In this document: piece after piece, positions 48,439-61,600 of the stretch
Layout: each line of letters begins with the position of its first letter
Numbering within the stretch: position 1 is the stretch's first letter
From: Rotaria macrura
Lineage: Eukaryota; Rotifera; Eurotatoria; Philodinida; Philodinidae
Length of the DNA stretch: 64,000 bases
Assembly (NCBI GenBank): GCA_900239685.1
Contig: OENT01000226.1
Location: forward strand, 8,150 to 72,149
Direction of reading: 5' to 3'
Notes under the pieces: model-generated
What the model saw: the letters and a program-made list of their open reading frames with translations, nothing else
Told to the model about the DNA's origin: nothing
Databases searched by the model: none
Made by a program: the position numbers and the translations under genes

Positions 48439-49742
48439 TGTTAGCGGTGATTCATCATCTATCTTCCCTTGATATCTTCTTTCTTCTTTCTCTCTCATTC
48501 ATGTCTTTATTGTATTCGTTATTGTGTTTGTGTTTCTCTCTCTTATTTACTTTCTCTTCTTCTTTCGTTATCGTCATATATATATCTAGTGATTTGAGGA
48601 CATAAAGCGAAGATTTAACATATGAAATAAATAAACTATGTTATGCTCGTCGATACGAGCTAACATTTGGTGCCGTGGCCGGTCTTCTTCTATTTACTCC
48701 ATCGAAGAAGAGTCAATGCGTCACATATAATTACAAAATTCGTTCACACAACACCTTAACAAAAACTAATTGAAACTATAGATGAATAGCAAGTTAATCT
48801 TCCCATTCAATCAATAAAATGAAAATATGTCGGTCGCACAAGATCCAGGTCAAAGTTAACAAAATTAAAATAGATTAAAAAAAACTAGTGCAAGAAACTC
48901 GAACAACATTCAGAGACGTCAGCACCAATATAAGGCTCGATATGATGTCCATCAATAAAATTTATTAGTATAAGTCAATGATTTAGTCTTAGTAAAAGCA
49001 ACTAGCATTAAAAATGGATTTTATAAAAGCAATGAAGGTGAACTTAAAATTATGAAAAATTAGGAAGTAAAACATTTATCGTTCAACATGAAAAGATTAA
49101 CGTCAACCGAACAAGAAACAGTGGATGTTATAATGCGATTACTAGAACGATGGGATTTTATTTATACAAACATATCCCGAAAAGGGAAAGATGTGAAATC
49201 AGACCGTATAAATTGATAAAGATCGGGAAAAATTATTTTACTTAAGGGAAAATGATCGAGGTTGATTTAGCAGTCCATGCCGGGGAGACAGAATTTCACC
49301 TTCTCACTGACAAGGAGGGGCTATCGAACTCAAACATTATATTTTTTTNTATTCCAGAGTGCAAAGAATGGCACGCGTGATCGAGGTCAATTATTCAAAT
49401 AGGATCGAACAAAATCATGATATATTCACATCTACCACAGGAAGAAGCAACTAGAAAAATCGATAAGTATGGTATTTATGTGTGCGGACACACATCTAAT
49501 GTCGGCGAGGAAGACTGTTAGCGGTGATTCATCATCTATCTTCCCTTGATATCTTCTTTCTTCTTTCTCTCTCATTCATGTCTTTATTGTATTCGTTATT
49601 GTGTTTGTGTTTCTCTCTCTTATTTACTTTCTCTTCTTCTTTCGTTATCGTCATATATATATCTAGTGATTTGAGGACATAAAGCGAAGATTTAACATAT
49701 GAAATAAATAAACTATGTTATGCTCGTCGATACGAGCTAACA
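48439..49742. mobile_element. Short non-autonomous LTR retroelement
   Basis: Direct terminal repeats of 227 bases at 48439-48665 and 49516-49742 appear identical by eye. Each begins TGTTAG and ends CTAACA. The element is flanked by a 5-bp duplication TTATC (48434-48438 and 49743-49747). A TGGTGCCGTGGCC primer-binding-like site starts at 48668, three bases into the interior, and a purine-rich tract lies just before the right repeat. The ~850-base interior has no gag or pol that I can recognise, so the copy is not autonomous; its structure otherwise looks whole. Identical repeats suggest a recent insertion. Family within the LTR class cannot be set from this. One N lies at 49349. Confidence 0.85.
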
Positions 49743-49943
49743 TTATCTAAATCAATGAAGGAGGAAACCAGAGTTGTAGCTAGTAATGCTAAACGGATGC
49801 TTTGGTCCTGTCTATGATTTCTGACCGCATGACAGAGTTGTTCAGTCAAAAATTTTTACCCGCTTTTGAATTCATTTTTCAAAATATGTACCTTACGAGT
49901 GTTAAATTTGTATACCAAACTTATCTTATGGTAGTGATGAACG

Positions 49944-52634
49944 TAGGATATCTTGGGTATGGATTCGCTAATAGAGGGGACCATAAGCCGAACTAGAATG
50001 ATCAAGATAGAATTCGGAGAGCTCTATCCAATGCACTATTTGGATTCCCTCTAAAACACTATCGAATAGGAGAAAAAATGAAAATACTGCAAAAAAAACA
50101 GGTAAAAATCAGACTCTTCAAGTAAAACCCGTAGGAATTCGCATAACGAGGGGACCAAGAGCTGAAAGTCATAACAGAAGTTAAAACTCGACGAGCTCTT
50201 TCGATTCTCGGAATCCACCACAAGAACAGAAATCCGTCCGAAATCCTGACTTTGTACAGTAAAACCCAACGAGATTCGCTCAACGAGAGGATCAAAAGCT
50301 GAAAGTCATATGAGAAGACAGAACTCGAGGAGCTCTATCGATCCGAATCCTCATAAACTGGATACCTTTGTCCTGGTCATGGGGAACGACCCAGGGACCG
50401 GCTATCACTATATTTTGGTGTGATACGTTGCACGAGTCGCCCAGGAACTGAGTCCAACTGAACTGATACTGATGAAAAGTTAAACTCGTCGAGGTCCGTC
50501 TAGGTGACACATTTTCGATCATATGTCATGGCGGAGCGTCTGAGAGAGTAGCGTTTTGTACCCCGAGTGTTATGATTTCTTCTATTATCTGTCTCTGGAA
50601 GCACGTAAATATGGAAAGCGTGATCCGTAGATAGACAAAGCGCGAACCCATGGACTTTTTTCTTTGCATCTGTTGAGCTGGATTGGTGTTTGTGAGTCTT
50701 GAATAATGGCAAACAATCGGAAAGAACTCAATTTATTGCTGAATTCTATCTCTATTTACGAACTCCAGCTATCAAATTTCTGTTAATGTCTTGCGTGCAC
50801 ACTCGAACGAATGGATATTTTGATCTTTCCAATGTTAACGGCTGCAAGCGCCCCTTTTTTTGTTGAATTGTAGAAAGAAATGTATTCCGTTGTTTAGTGT
50901 TTTAGCTAGAGATAAGTGAGGGTTCTTCCGTGCCTTCATATACAACGTAGCGACGCGTTGTGTTTTTGTCTTATTTTCATGTGCAACCGAGCGATAGGTT
51001 ATTTTTCTTTGCTTCCTTCGTATATATGGCAGCGATAGGTTATCTTTATTTTCCTCCTTTAGATATATAGGAGACATACATTATATCGGTTCCTTTGTTC
51101 ATATACAACCGAGAGATAAATTATTTTTGTTCTCATCCTTCCATTTCAAGCAGGGCTGGCGCAAAGCAGCCAACATTCGGCTTCGGTTTGTCTCCCTTCC
51201 CGGGAGGATTTTTAAAAAATCACAAACTGAGTACAATATATATTTTTAGCTCCCTTGAAAAAAAACGGAAGATTGACATCAATCGGGAGGGGCTGTTAAA
51301 CACAAATCGGACCATCCCTGGGTAAAAGGCTGAGATATTTTGTTTTCTTCTTTTTTCTTCGCATGCACGCAATCGGTAAATTCTTTCACTTTCTCCCTCC
51401 ATTGTAAACGTATTTACGCCGACGGATGATTCCTGTCGCGGTACTCTGACCGGAAACCCCCCCCCCCGGGAATCAGCGATTGCCGACACGAATCTGACCA
51501 GAATCGCTTGCTCTTCCAGTTTGGGAAAACTACTTCAGGAAATCCAAGGAAATTCCATAGATCTGGTGGCTACGGGCACGATCTGTGCAATACCATTTCC
51601 AATTGGATCTTACAGGATCCAGCCAACCAACAAAATGAAATAGGATTTCAGGTTTCGGACCAAATAGCCGATTCGATAGAAAATTCATATTCTTTTATTT
51701 GAATACTACTCAGTATTTCGAGCAACCTACACATGTCCAGGGGCTTACCGAAGTCTCGAGCACACGTGGGCCGTAGCCAGCCCCCCATTTCAATATATCA
51801 AAAGCAGATGGGGTGTAAGATCTTTATTCATATCAATTCAGCAAGTGTAGTCCGCAGAAAAGAGCTTTTTTTCCACGTTTTTCTCTAAAAAACACAATAT
51901 TTTCGAAAGGAATGAACGTAACCCCCAACGCGATCCCACGGTCCGCACGCCCCTGTAAATGTTAGTCGAAGCCCTGTGACAACGTGCTTCGGATCCGATA
52001 ATGAGATATGAATGACTCACAATACTAGGCATCCGAAAATATCGGTCTATCGTCCTGCATCCTTTTCAGCCTTTTGTCCCCCCTCTGAGCGAATCCCGAC
52101 CGTTTTCACTTCAAAAACCCGAAATTTCCGAGGTTTTGTTTTGTCCTATGAGGATTCCAACGATCAAATGCCAGAGTGAAGGTATGAATTCGATAGAGCT
52201 CGCCGAGATCCATCTTGGTCCCTATAATTTGACTCTTGGCCTCATTTCTGAGCAAATCGCGTAGGGTTTTACTGTGAAAACCCAGGATTTCAGACGCTTT
52301 TTTTGTTCTTATGGTGGGTTCCGAGAATCGATTGGTTTAGTGAAGATCTTCATTCGAAAGAGCTCGTCGAGTTCTATCTTCCGTTATGACTTTCAGCTTG
52401 TCGCCCCCTCATTAAGCGAATTCCTACGGGTTTTACTTGAAGAGTCTGATTTTTACCTGTTTTTTTTGCAGTATTTTCATTTTTCTCCTATTCGATAGTG
52501 TTTTAGAGGGAATCCAAATAGTGCATTGGATAGAGCTCTCCGAATTCTATCTTGATCATTCTAGTTCGGCTTATGGTCCCCTCTATTAGCGAATGCTTAC
52601 AGGAAATACGCGAATCCTTACCGAAGATATCCTA
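49944..52634. mobile_element. 2.7-kb DNA element with long, internally repeated inverted termini
   Basis: The left arm from 49944 (TAGGATATCTTGGGTA onward) is matched, as its reverse complement, by the right arm ending at 52634 (rc TAGGATATCTTCGGTA). Similarity runs over about 400-450 bases. Both arms contain tandem units of about 140-165 bases, each starting near GATTCGCT.A..GAGGGGACC and holding a GAGCTCTATC/GAGCTCTTTC word (left units near 49970, 50136, 50275; right units near 52086, 52252, 52411, 52583). The right arm has a ~20-base extra near its end. No transposase ORF was recognised in the middle, so it is non-autonomous. A ~55-base tandem repeat with GCGATAGGTTAT lies at 50935-51140. 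Target duplication not resolved; MULE-like or foldback class is possible. Confidence 0.75.
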
Positions 52635-52639
52635 GGTGT

Positions 52640-53650
52640 CTTAACCATGATTCAAATCATGATAAACATGTGTTATCTGAACTTTATTGGGAAATATTTT
52701 CAATTTTCAAAATTGAGAATATTTTATTTAACTCAAAGTTCGATAAAGAAACCGATTCAATGAGAAAAAAACTGTTAGTGCAATCCCTGTGAGATTAAGA
52801 TGTGAAAGACAACGTAGCTGTTGCTGCTAATCACCTGAAAGTAGTTTCGTTCGGTCTAATTTACTATACATTAGTTCACAAACCTTTACCTAACTGTGTG
52901 GAACTTTACACCTAACCAAAAAACCAACTCCACAAACATTTTTCTAATATATACTGAACTATCGTCCTCTGTTCAATCAAAAAAAGAACACCACGAATCC
53001 CTATTCATGTTGACAGAAAACGTGCACTAATATCTACAATACGTCAGAGAACGATCTCCTTCAAAAGAAATTGCAGTAAACTCAACTTCGAAGTGAGAAC
53101 AAGAGGCGAAGAGAAGTCTTATGAGTAATGTTCCTTTTCCGTGTGATCTTCGATCAGCCGGCCGAATCGTAACCTTTGCATCGAAGTTTGGAGACTATGA
53201 TGAAGTCATTGTTTAGTAAATGTTATACGTTGGTTAACTCTTTGATCCTAATGTGAGTATTGCTTTTAGACGTAATGGTATACGATGTAGTTACTTATTG
53301 GTCGATGTGGTAAGATCTGCTTCCGGGGATAAAAGGGTTTGCATGCTACATACTTCTTTTGTAGTGTTCTTCAAGAAATCTAGTCAGCAAGAAGTGTAAC
53401 ATGCGGTGGTTCGGCGATCAGTAGTGTCTTTTTGGGTATTCTATAACTTGTTAATTTTCCATAGTGGATCTAATGGATATACATTCGGTGGATTATCGTT
53501 GCGAGGGATTTTCATCATTGTTTTAGCAGATATTGGATTTAGGCGACATTTTTGTTTAGATTGTTTGATAGAGTGGAGGTTTAATTCATTGTCAAAGGTT
53601 ACGGATAGCTAGAGTTGTGTTTTTGCGGTCGTCCTTATGGTAAAGTCATA
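52640..53650. other. Intergenic with one stray satellite unit
   Basis: AT-rich sequence. It contains an isolated inverted copy of the 93-bp satellite (listed separately). The ORF at 53406-53612 shows no recognised domain. Confidence 0.45.
53083..53190 (-). repeat. Isolated inverted copy of the 93-bp satellite unit
   Basis: Read on the minus strand this matches the consensus of the array that begins near 55690: the words CTTCGAAG, TGATCTTCGATCAGC, TAATGTTCC and GAAGTCTTATGA appear in the proper order for about 1.15 units. It is oriented opposite to the array and separated from it by two or three transposon insertions. Confidence 0.75.
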
Positions 53651-53659
53651 GCTGTGAAT

Positions 53660-54256
53660 CAGACATGCCAACAGGCCACTTTTTTCCGAGTTGGCCTGGC
53701 TTGGTCAACTGACTCAATCTGGGGGTCAGAGCGTTGTGGACTGGCTGGCTTCTTGGCCTGGCCTGGCCTGCAGGCCAAACCAGGCCAAGGGATATTTCTG
53801 ATTTTTCAAATTGATGTATAATTTCAGTTTCAATAATTTAAATTATTTTCATGAAGATAACAAATAACCAGTTCTTACACACAATAGGAAATTAGAACAA
53901 AGAGACAATCATTATAAATATTTTCCATAAGAGAAAAACTTGAATCATTGAGATTTTTTCATAATATCATCAGTTTTTCACATAGTCGAAAGATATTTTA
54001 ACACAATAATAAAAACAATATATACTTATAGGAACACAATCAACAGTTAAAAGCATCTAATGTTTCAAGATGGTTACTGAAGAAATCAATTTAATTTCTC
54101 AGTCAGGCCAAAGTTGTTGGCCTGGCCTGGACCAGGCTGGATATATTGGCTGGGCGGATCAGGCCAGGCCAAATTTTCAAAATTCAACCTGGACAGGTGC
54201 CCGGACCTGGCAGGCCACCAGGCGCTTGCCAGGCATCAGGCCAGACCGGCAGCTTT
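53660..54256. mobile_element. hAT-like mini-element I, GC-rich foldback
   Basis: Flanked by a perfect 9-base repeat GCTGTGAAT (53651-53659 and 54257-54265; eight may be target duplication and one chance). Ends are loosely inverted (CAGACATGCCAACAGGCC against rc AAAGCTGCCGGTCTGGCC). Both ends hold clusters of GGCCTGG/CCAGGCC words, giving strong potential pairing; the middle (53830-54090) is AT-rich. No ORF of interest. Confidence 0.65.
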
Positions 54257-54264
54257 GCTGTGAA

Positions 54265-54568
54265 TAGGGGTGGTACTTTTACTTTAGAAAATTAAAGTAA
54301 ATAAATTCTATACTATTCAATTTTCTAAAGTAAATAAATTATTTACTATTCAATTTTGTAAAGTAAATAAAGTATTTATACTTTTAATTAGTAGAGTAAA
54401 TAGTAAATAATTTTTATTTGATGCAAGTCCATATAAAGTTGAAAAAACTATTTACTTTTAATAAATAAATAGGATATTTATTTCAAAAAAAGTAAAAGCA
54501 AATAGTAAATAGTTTATTTACTTCACTTACTTACTTTTTGAAAAAACAAAATAAATGTACCGACCCTA
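54265..54568. mobile_element. hAT-like mini-element II, AT-rich
   Basis: Left end TAGGGGTGGTACTTTTAC and reverse complement of the right end TAGGGTCGGTACATTTAT form inverted termini. Flanks GCTGTGAA (54257-54264) and ACTGTTAA (54569-54576) agree at six of eight bases. The interior is a TAAATAAATTA / CTTTAGTAAA simple repeat. It abuts element I at the same target site. Confidence 0.55.
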
Positions 54569-54729
54569 ACTGTTAATAGTGTTACTGAGCAGATTCCTTC
54601 TTGGCCCTAATGTTTTTAAGATTGCCAGGTGGTGATGGAAATTAAATACAATAGATGAGCCGTTGACTTTAGTATTGGTTGAAATACATTCTAAAAAAAA
54701 TAGGTTTTTTATGGAACTTAAAATGATTC

Positions 54730-55010
54730 TTCTCGTGGGCACACCGGAAGAACCTTCTCCTATGAAACCCTTTTATATGTTCCGTACATCCGAAAAAGGT
54801 ATCGCAAGAAAATTCCAAACCTTTTGGGTTTCATACTCAGTTCCAATGGTTTAGTACAAAGCCATTGGGGTTTAGTAAAAAACCGTTAGAATTTAATGAT
54901 GAACCCAAAAGGTTCGGGATTTTCTTGCAAACCCTTTTTCTGGTGTACGGAACTTATAAAAGGGTTTCATAGGAGAAGGTTCTTCTTGTGTGTCCCGGGG
55001 AATAACCTTT
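54730..55010. mobile_element. Foldback element with ~100-base arms
   Basis: The left arm (about 54737-54835; GAAGAACCTTCTCCTATGAA, then ACCCTTTTATATGTTCCGTAC) is repeated as reverse complement at about 54905-55005 with few differences, enclosing roughly 70 bases. Ends are GGGCACAC and GTGTGTCCC. No ORF and no clear target duplication. Confidence 0.7.
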
Positions 55011-55379
55011 AAAAGTTTCGTAGAACTGAAGAATCGTTTTTCAAGCCTTTGGAGACAAGTGGATGCTTTTTCAAATCTACCAAACTTTTTTCGTTGGTTT
55101 GGTAAGAAACCTATTTTTTAGAGTAAACCGCACACATCAGCCTCCATATTTTACAATCGTCCTTGACAATATCATCCATTAAGTAGAACAATTTTATTCT
55201 CATACAACGTTACGTTATTCCAATAGAATCACATCAAACTGGAATGAAACTAATAACCAAAAACATAACCACTCAATCAGCACTTTACGAAAACTCTTCC
55301 CCGCTCAATCAGAGCTACAAGATATCGATATTTAAGTATTTCTGAGAAGAAAATCAACATAAAAAACCTAAAAATTCTA

Positions 55380-55640
55380 GAGCCTTGACGGACTTCGCAA
55401 CCCAAATCTATACGAGGGGCGGGAGTTGCACCGTGTACCTCCCCCCCCCCATATGGTGTACCGTTCCACCAGCGCCACACATGTGTCAAAGGGGCACACC
55501 TGTGGCCCACCCTCGTTTGTTGAGCCGACGAAGCCTCAGCCCAGTTAAGAAGCCCTTCCGCCCCTCGGGATGGCCACGTTACTTTTAACATGTTAAAAAC
55601 AGGTGCACAGTAACACAAACTTCGATTTCCCGCTACCTGC
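55380..55640. other. GC-rich patch, origin unknown
   Basis: About 260 bases far richer in G and C than the surroundings, with a C10 run near 55441. A minus-strand ORF (55277-55642) is open across it but is not recognised. It could be part of a transposon end, or foreign or RNA-derived sequence; nothing decides this. Confidence 0.4.
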
Positions 55641-55689
55641 AATTTTATTCATGAAAAAAACTCAATTTTGGACTTTAGCGTTATCCTCA

Positions 55690-58600
55690 CACAAGCAAAT
55701 CGCCTCTTCAACAGTTTCGTTCACCTCCAAGCAACGTTGTCACCCCCACGGCAGATAATAGATCCCATGAAATAGGAACATTCATAACCAGACTACAGTT
55801 CATCGCTCTTGCTCACCTCCAAACAAAAGTTGCGACACTGTCATCTGATCGAAGATCACATGATAAAGGAATATTCCTCACAATACTTCTGTTCACCTCT
55901 TTGCCCCACTTTCAAGCAAACCTTCATATCCCTTCAGGTGATCGAATATCAAATGGCAGAGGAAAATTAATTAAAACACTTCTGGTCGTATATTTTCCTC
56001 ACATCGAAGCAAATGTTACGACTTACTCAGTCGATCGAAGAACACATTGCAAACTAACTTTCTTCATAACACTTCTGTTAATCTCTTTTCCCCACTTCAA
56101 AAGAAAATTTCCCTCTGAATCAGCTGAGCGAAGCTCATATGGCAGGCGAACATTCATAACCAGACTTCAGTTTACCGATTTTGTTAAATTCGAAGCGAAC
56201 GTTGCGCCTTCGTCAGTTTTCGACGATCCCATGGCAAGCGAGCATTACTCATAAGATTTCTATTCACTACTTTTTCTACCTTCACAGCACACTTTGTGAC
56301 TCTGTCAACTGCTTGAACATCACATGGCGAAGAAACATTCTTAACCAGACTTTTAGTCACATCTGTTGTTCACTTAGCAGCTAGTATTGCCACTCTGTCA
56401 GCTGATCGAACTCCGCATCCGAAAAGAACATTCACAACCACACTTCAGTTCACCTTATTTTTTGACTTCCAAGCAAACATTCGAACTCCGTCACCGAATC
56501 GAACACTACATGCCCAAGGAGCATGCATCACTATACTTCTGTTCATCTATTTGGCTCACTACGACGAAAACATTGCTACATGGTAAGCTGATCAAGTATA
56601 ACATGCCGCACGTACATGACTGAAAAGAAATCTGTGCAGGAATTTTACTCATCTCCTAGCAAACCATGCGACTCGGTAAATTGACAGAAGATCATACGGT
56701 CAAGGAACATTCCTGAACAAACTTCTGTTCCCTTGTTTTGATCATCTCCAAGCAAACGTTGCGACTCAGTCAGTTGATTGAAGTTCACATAGCAAACGGA
56801 CATTACTCAAAATACTTTAATTCACCTCTTTTCCACACTGCAAAGCTAACGTTGCGACTTGGTCAGCTTATCGAACATCCCAACGCAAAGAAACATAACT
56901 TAGGAGTTTCCTACTCACCTATTTCCCCTGAATTCAAAGAAAACGTTGTGACTCTGACAGTTGATGGAAGATCAGATGGCAAAGGAACATTCAAAATGAG
57001 ACGTCTCTTCACCTCTTTTTCTCACTTCAAAATAACAGTGGTGACTCCGTTAGTTGGTCGAAGATCACATGCCTAAGAAACATGTATAACCAGTCTTCTA
57101 TTCATCGGTTTTCCTCACTTCGCAGGAAACGTTGTGACACAGTAAGCTGAGGAAAGATCACATGACAAAGAAACATTCTTGAAAAGGCTTCTGTTCACCT
57201 CCTTTGCTATCTCGCAGAAAATGTTCGGATGCTGTGAGCTGCTGCACGATCAGAGAGTAATGGAAGACACATAATCAGACTTCGCTTCGCGTCCTTTCCT
57301 CCCTCCAAAGCAAACGTTGCGACAGAGTTCGCTGATCAAAGATCACATGTTAACGTAATATTCATGAAGAGGCTTCCGTTTAACTACTTTCCAGACTTCT
57401 ATGAAATCTTTGAGATTCGCTCATCTGATCGTGAATCCTGGGGCAAGGGAAAATTCAGGATGAAACGTCTGTTAACCTCTTTCCTCACTTCGACGGAAAA
57501 CCCGGAACTGCGTCAACTAATTCAAGATCGCAAGGCAAAGGAACATAACGTATAAGTCTTCTGTTCAACTGTTCAACTCAGTTCAAATCAAAACTTTCCA
57601 CGAACTCATCCCGTCACAGATTTCAAGACAAAATAACATTAATAATGACACTTCCCTTCACATTTTTGCTCAGTTCAAAAGAAAGCTATCGTGCCGCTCT
57701 TCTCCTCAGAGATCAAAGGGGAAACGAATGCTCATGACGAAATATTTATTCGCCTCTTCTCCTCACTTTGAAATAAGCATTGCGGCTCTGTCAGCTGGTG
57801 GAAGATCGCATGGGGAAGGACCATTACTCACAAGACTTCCGTTCCCCTATTTTGCTCACTTAGTAGCAAACATTGAACCGAAGTGAACCTAGTGAATACC
57901 AAGAGGCAACGAAACATAATTTATAAGTCTTCTTTTCACCTCTCCTGCTCACTTTGAAGAAAACCTTCGCATACAGCTATCTGCTAGAAGATCGGAATGA
58001 AAAGGAACATAACTTATAAGTCTTCTGTTCGCCGCTTTTCCTCAATATGACACAAACGTTGCGACTCCGTTAGCTCATTGTCAATCACATGGGAAGGAAA
58101 CAGTCCTAACCATACACCTCTTCACTTCTTTTCCTCACTACCAAGTCAATGTTGTCACTCTGTCGGCTGAAAATAGATAACCACGAAAACGAACATTCAG
58201 GAAGAGACTTCTGTTCCCCTCTTTTCCTCACTTCAAACAAAACGTGTCGACTAGATTCAATTATCGAAGACTATCAGGAAAAGGAAGATTTATTAAGAGG
58301 CTTATGTTCACCTCCTTTGCATCAGTTCTAAACAAACGTTCCGACTCACTCAGCTCATCGGAGATCAGACGGCAAAGAAAAATTCGTAATCGACTCCTGT
58401 TCACTAGTTTTGGTCACTTCACAGGAAACATTCTAACGCGGTCTGCAGGTCTAAATATATATGGCTACGGAGCATTCATAATGAGAAATATGTTCCCCTC
58501 TTTTCCTTACTTAGAAGCCGACGTTGCAACTCTTTTATCCGGTCAAAGATCTCATGGAACACAGATATTCATAAAGAGGTTTCTGTTCATCTCGTTCCTC

Positions 58601-61600
58601 TTTTCCAATGAAACTTTGCTAATCAGTCACGTGATCCAAGATCATATAGCTAAGGAACTTTCAGAATCAGATTTCTGATCATCACTTTTGCTCCATTTGA
58701 AGAAAACATTGTGCCTCCTTCAGCTGCTGGAAGATCACATGGGAAAGGAAAACTCATTAAAAAACTTCTCTTCACTTCCTCTCCTCACTTGGAAGCAAAC
58801 TTTGCGAGTCTGTCTGCCGATCGAAGATCACATTGTAAAGGAACATTACTCAAAAGAGTTCTATTCACCGGTTCAGCTTATTACGATGCAAACGTTTCAA
58901 ATCGATTCGCTGATTAGCGACCACATGCGAAGGGAACATACATAATCAGACTTCTCTTCCTGTCTTTTGGTCAGTTAAAAGCAAACGCTGCGACTTGTTT
59001 AGCTGATCAAAGATCCCGTGGCAAGGGAGCAATCAAAATCAGACTTATCTTCACTCAAGTAAACCAATTCGAAGTAAAGGTTGCGGCTCAATTAGCTAAG
59101 CGAAAATTACATGGGAAAGGAACATTCATGACGAGAGTTCTATTCACGCCTGTTTGACACTTCAAACGAAGCGTTGCGATTCGGCAAGGCTATCGAGGAG
59201 CACACGAACAGGGAACATTCGTAACGACATTTATCTTCAGTTCTTCCGCTCCTCGCAAAGAAAACGTTATGAATCTGAGCGCTAACAGAAAATCACATGG
59301 CAAGTGTAGATTCATAAAGAGATATATGTCCTCTTCTGTTGCTCACTTAGAAGCCAAGGTCTGACTCATTGGGCTGATACAAAACCACATTACAATGGAA
59401 GAATCCTAACGAGACTTCTGTTCACGATGTCTGCTCATTTGCCAACAAACCCTGCGACTAGATCACCTAATCGGAGATGATATCGGACAGGGATATTCAC
59501 AACGATACTTATGTTCATCTTTGTTGCTAAAATCGAAGTAACTGTTGGTAGTCAATCAGCAGGTCTAAGATCAAATGCCCAGAGAACATTCACAATCAGA
59601 CTTCTACTCATGCCTTTGGTTCACTTCCAAAGAAAATTTGTGACTGGGTTCCCTGATCAGCGATCACATGACAAGGGAACATCCCTGAAGAGACACTTAT
59701 TCACCAGGCTTGCTCATTTTGAATAAAACCTTTCAACTCCACCAGCTGATCGACAATCATATGTGTAGGGAATGTTCATTAAGATGATCAGTTCACCCTT
59801 TTTGTTCATTCCGAAGCAAAATTTGCGAATCGGCCAGCTGATTTAAGGTCACATCCCAAAGAAACATTGCTCAATAGATTTCTGCTCACCTGTTTCGTGC
59901 AGTTTGAACTAAACTTTGCGAGTCGATCACCTTATTGAAGATCACATACTGAAGAAACAGAAATCATGAGATTTCTGTTCCGATTTTTGCTAAGTTTGAC
60001 GCAAACGCTGCCATCGGATCTAGTGGTTGACAATGACACGGGAAAGGAGTCTTCCAGAAGAGACTCCTATTCACATCACTCGCTCACTTCCAAGAAAAGC
60101 CTCAGGCTCTGTCTACATATCGAAGATCACATTTTCAAATAAGATTCGGCATAAGACTTCAGTTCAACTGCTTCTCTCACTTCCTAGTAAATCTCACTAT
60201 TCTCTCATCTAATCGAAGATCACATTCAAAATAAACATTACCCATAAAGTGTCTCTTCACCTGTTTTCCTCGCTTTCAAGGAAACGACGGACTCGTTCAC
60301 CTGATCGAAGATCACAGGGGACAAGAAATTACCTGAAGATACTTGCGGACACTACATTCGCTGGCCTCTTACGAAAATCCCCCAGCCGCTCAGCTAATTG
60401 AAGACTACAGGGCAAAGGAACATCACTCAAAAAAACTCTGATCAGGACTATTACTCTGTATTGAGCAAAATTTCCTGCTCTCTCAACACATTCACGGACA
60501 TATGGGAAGAGAATATAAATAATCAGAGTTCTCTTCACCAATTATCCTCACTTCCAAGGAAGCATCGAAACGTTGTTCGTTCATCGAAGCTCGTCTGGCA
60601 AAGAAATAATCAGAACGACAGTACCCTTCCCCTATTTTCCTCACCTATATGCAAACCTTGCTATTGCATCAGTTGATTGGAGGTTACCTAGGAAAGGAAC
60701 ATCCATGAGGAAAGTTCAGTTCACCTCTTCTGCTGACTTCGGAAGAAACGTTATCACACCATCAGATAATCGAAAGTCACAAGGGAAAAGAAAATTCGGA
60801 ATCAGAATTCGATTTCCCTCTTTTCTAGCTTAAAATTCAATTTTGCGAACGACTCAGCTGATCGACGACCACATAAGAAAGCAACATTTCTCAGGAGACT
60901 TCTGTTCCCCGTGTTTGCTCGCTTCGAAGCAAAAGACGAGACTCGGCCTCCTAATAGAAACCCGTTTGACAAGGGAATATTCATAAAGAGTCTTCTGTTC
61001 ACGTCCTTTGCTCACTTGGAAGCGAAATTTGGGACTCGGTCACATAATCCAAGATTACATGGAAAAGGTGAATCAGGATCAGATTTCTGTGCTCTGCTGT
61101 TGCACATTTCGAAGGAAATATTGTAACTAGTTTTCCTGCTCAAAGATCATATGGTGAGGGAACATTCATAATTAGACATCGATTCACTGCTTTCGCTTAC
61201 TGTGAGGCCAACGTCACGACTCTGTCAGCTGATCAACAATCATATCCCAAGTGAACTTTCCTGAACAACTATCTGTTCAGCTCCATTTCTGACTTTGGAG
61301 CGAACCTTGCTAACCGGTCAGCTAATTTGCAATTGCATAGCAAACGAACATTCATAATGACACTTCTGTTCACCGATTTCGCTCAATTCGAAGGAAACGT
61401 TTGTCGGCGCTAACTGGTTGAATATCACATTGCAAAGAAACATCAGTCATTACACTTGTGATCACCTGTGTAGCTCAATTCGAAGGAAAAGTAGTGACTC
61501 GGTCAGCTGGTCGAAGATCACATTGCAAAGAAACATCGGTCATGATACTTGTGATCATCTGTGTTGCTCACTTCGAAGGAACTACTGCCCTCGGTCAGCT

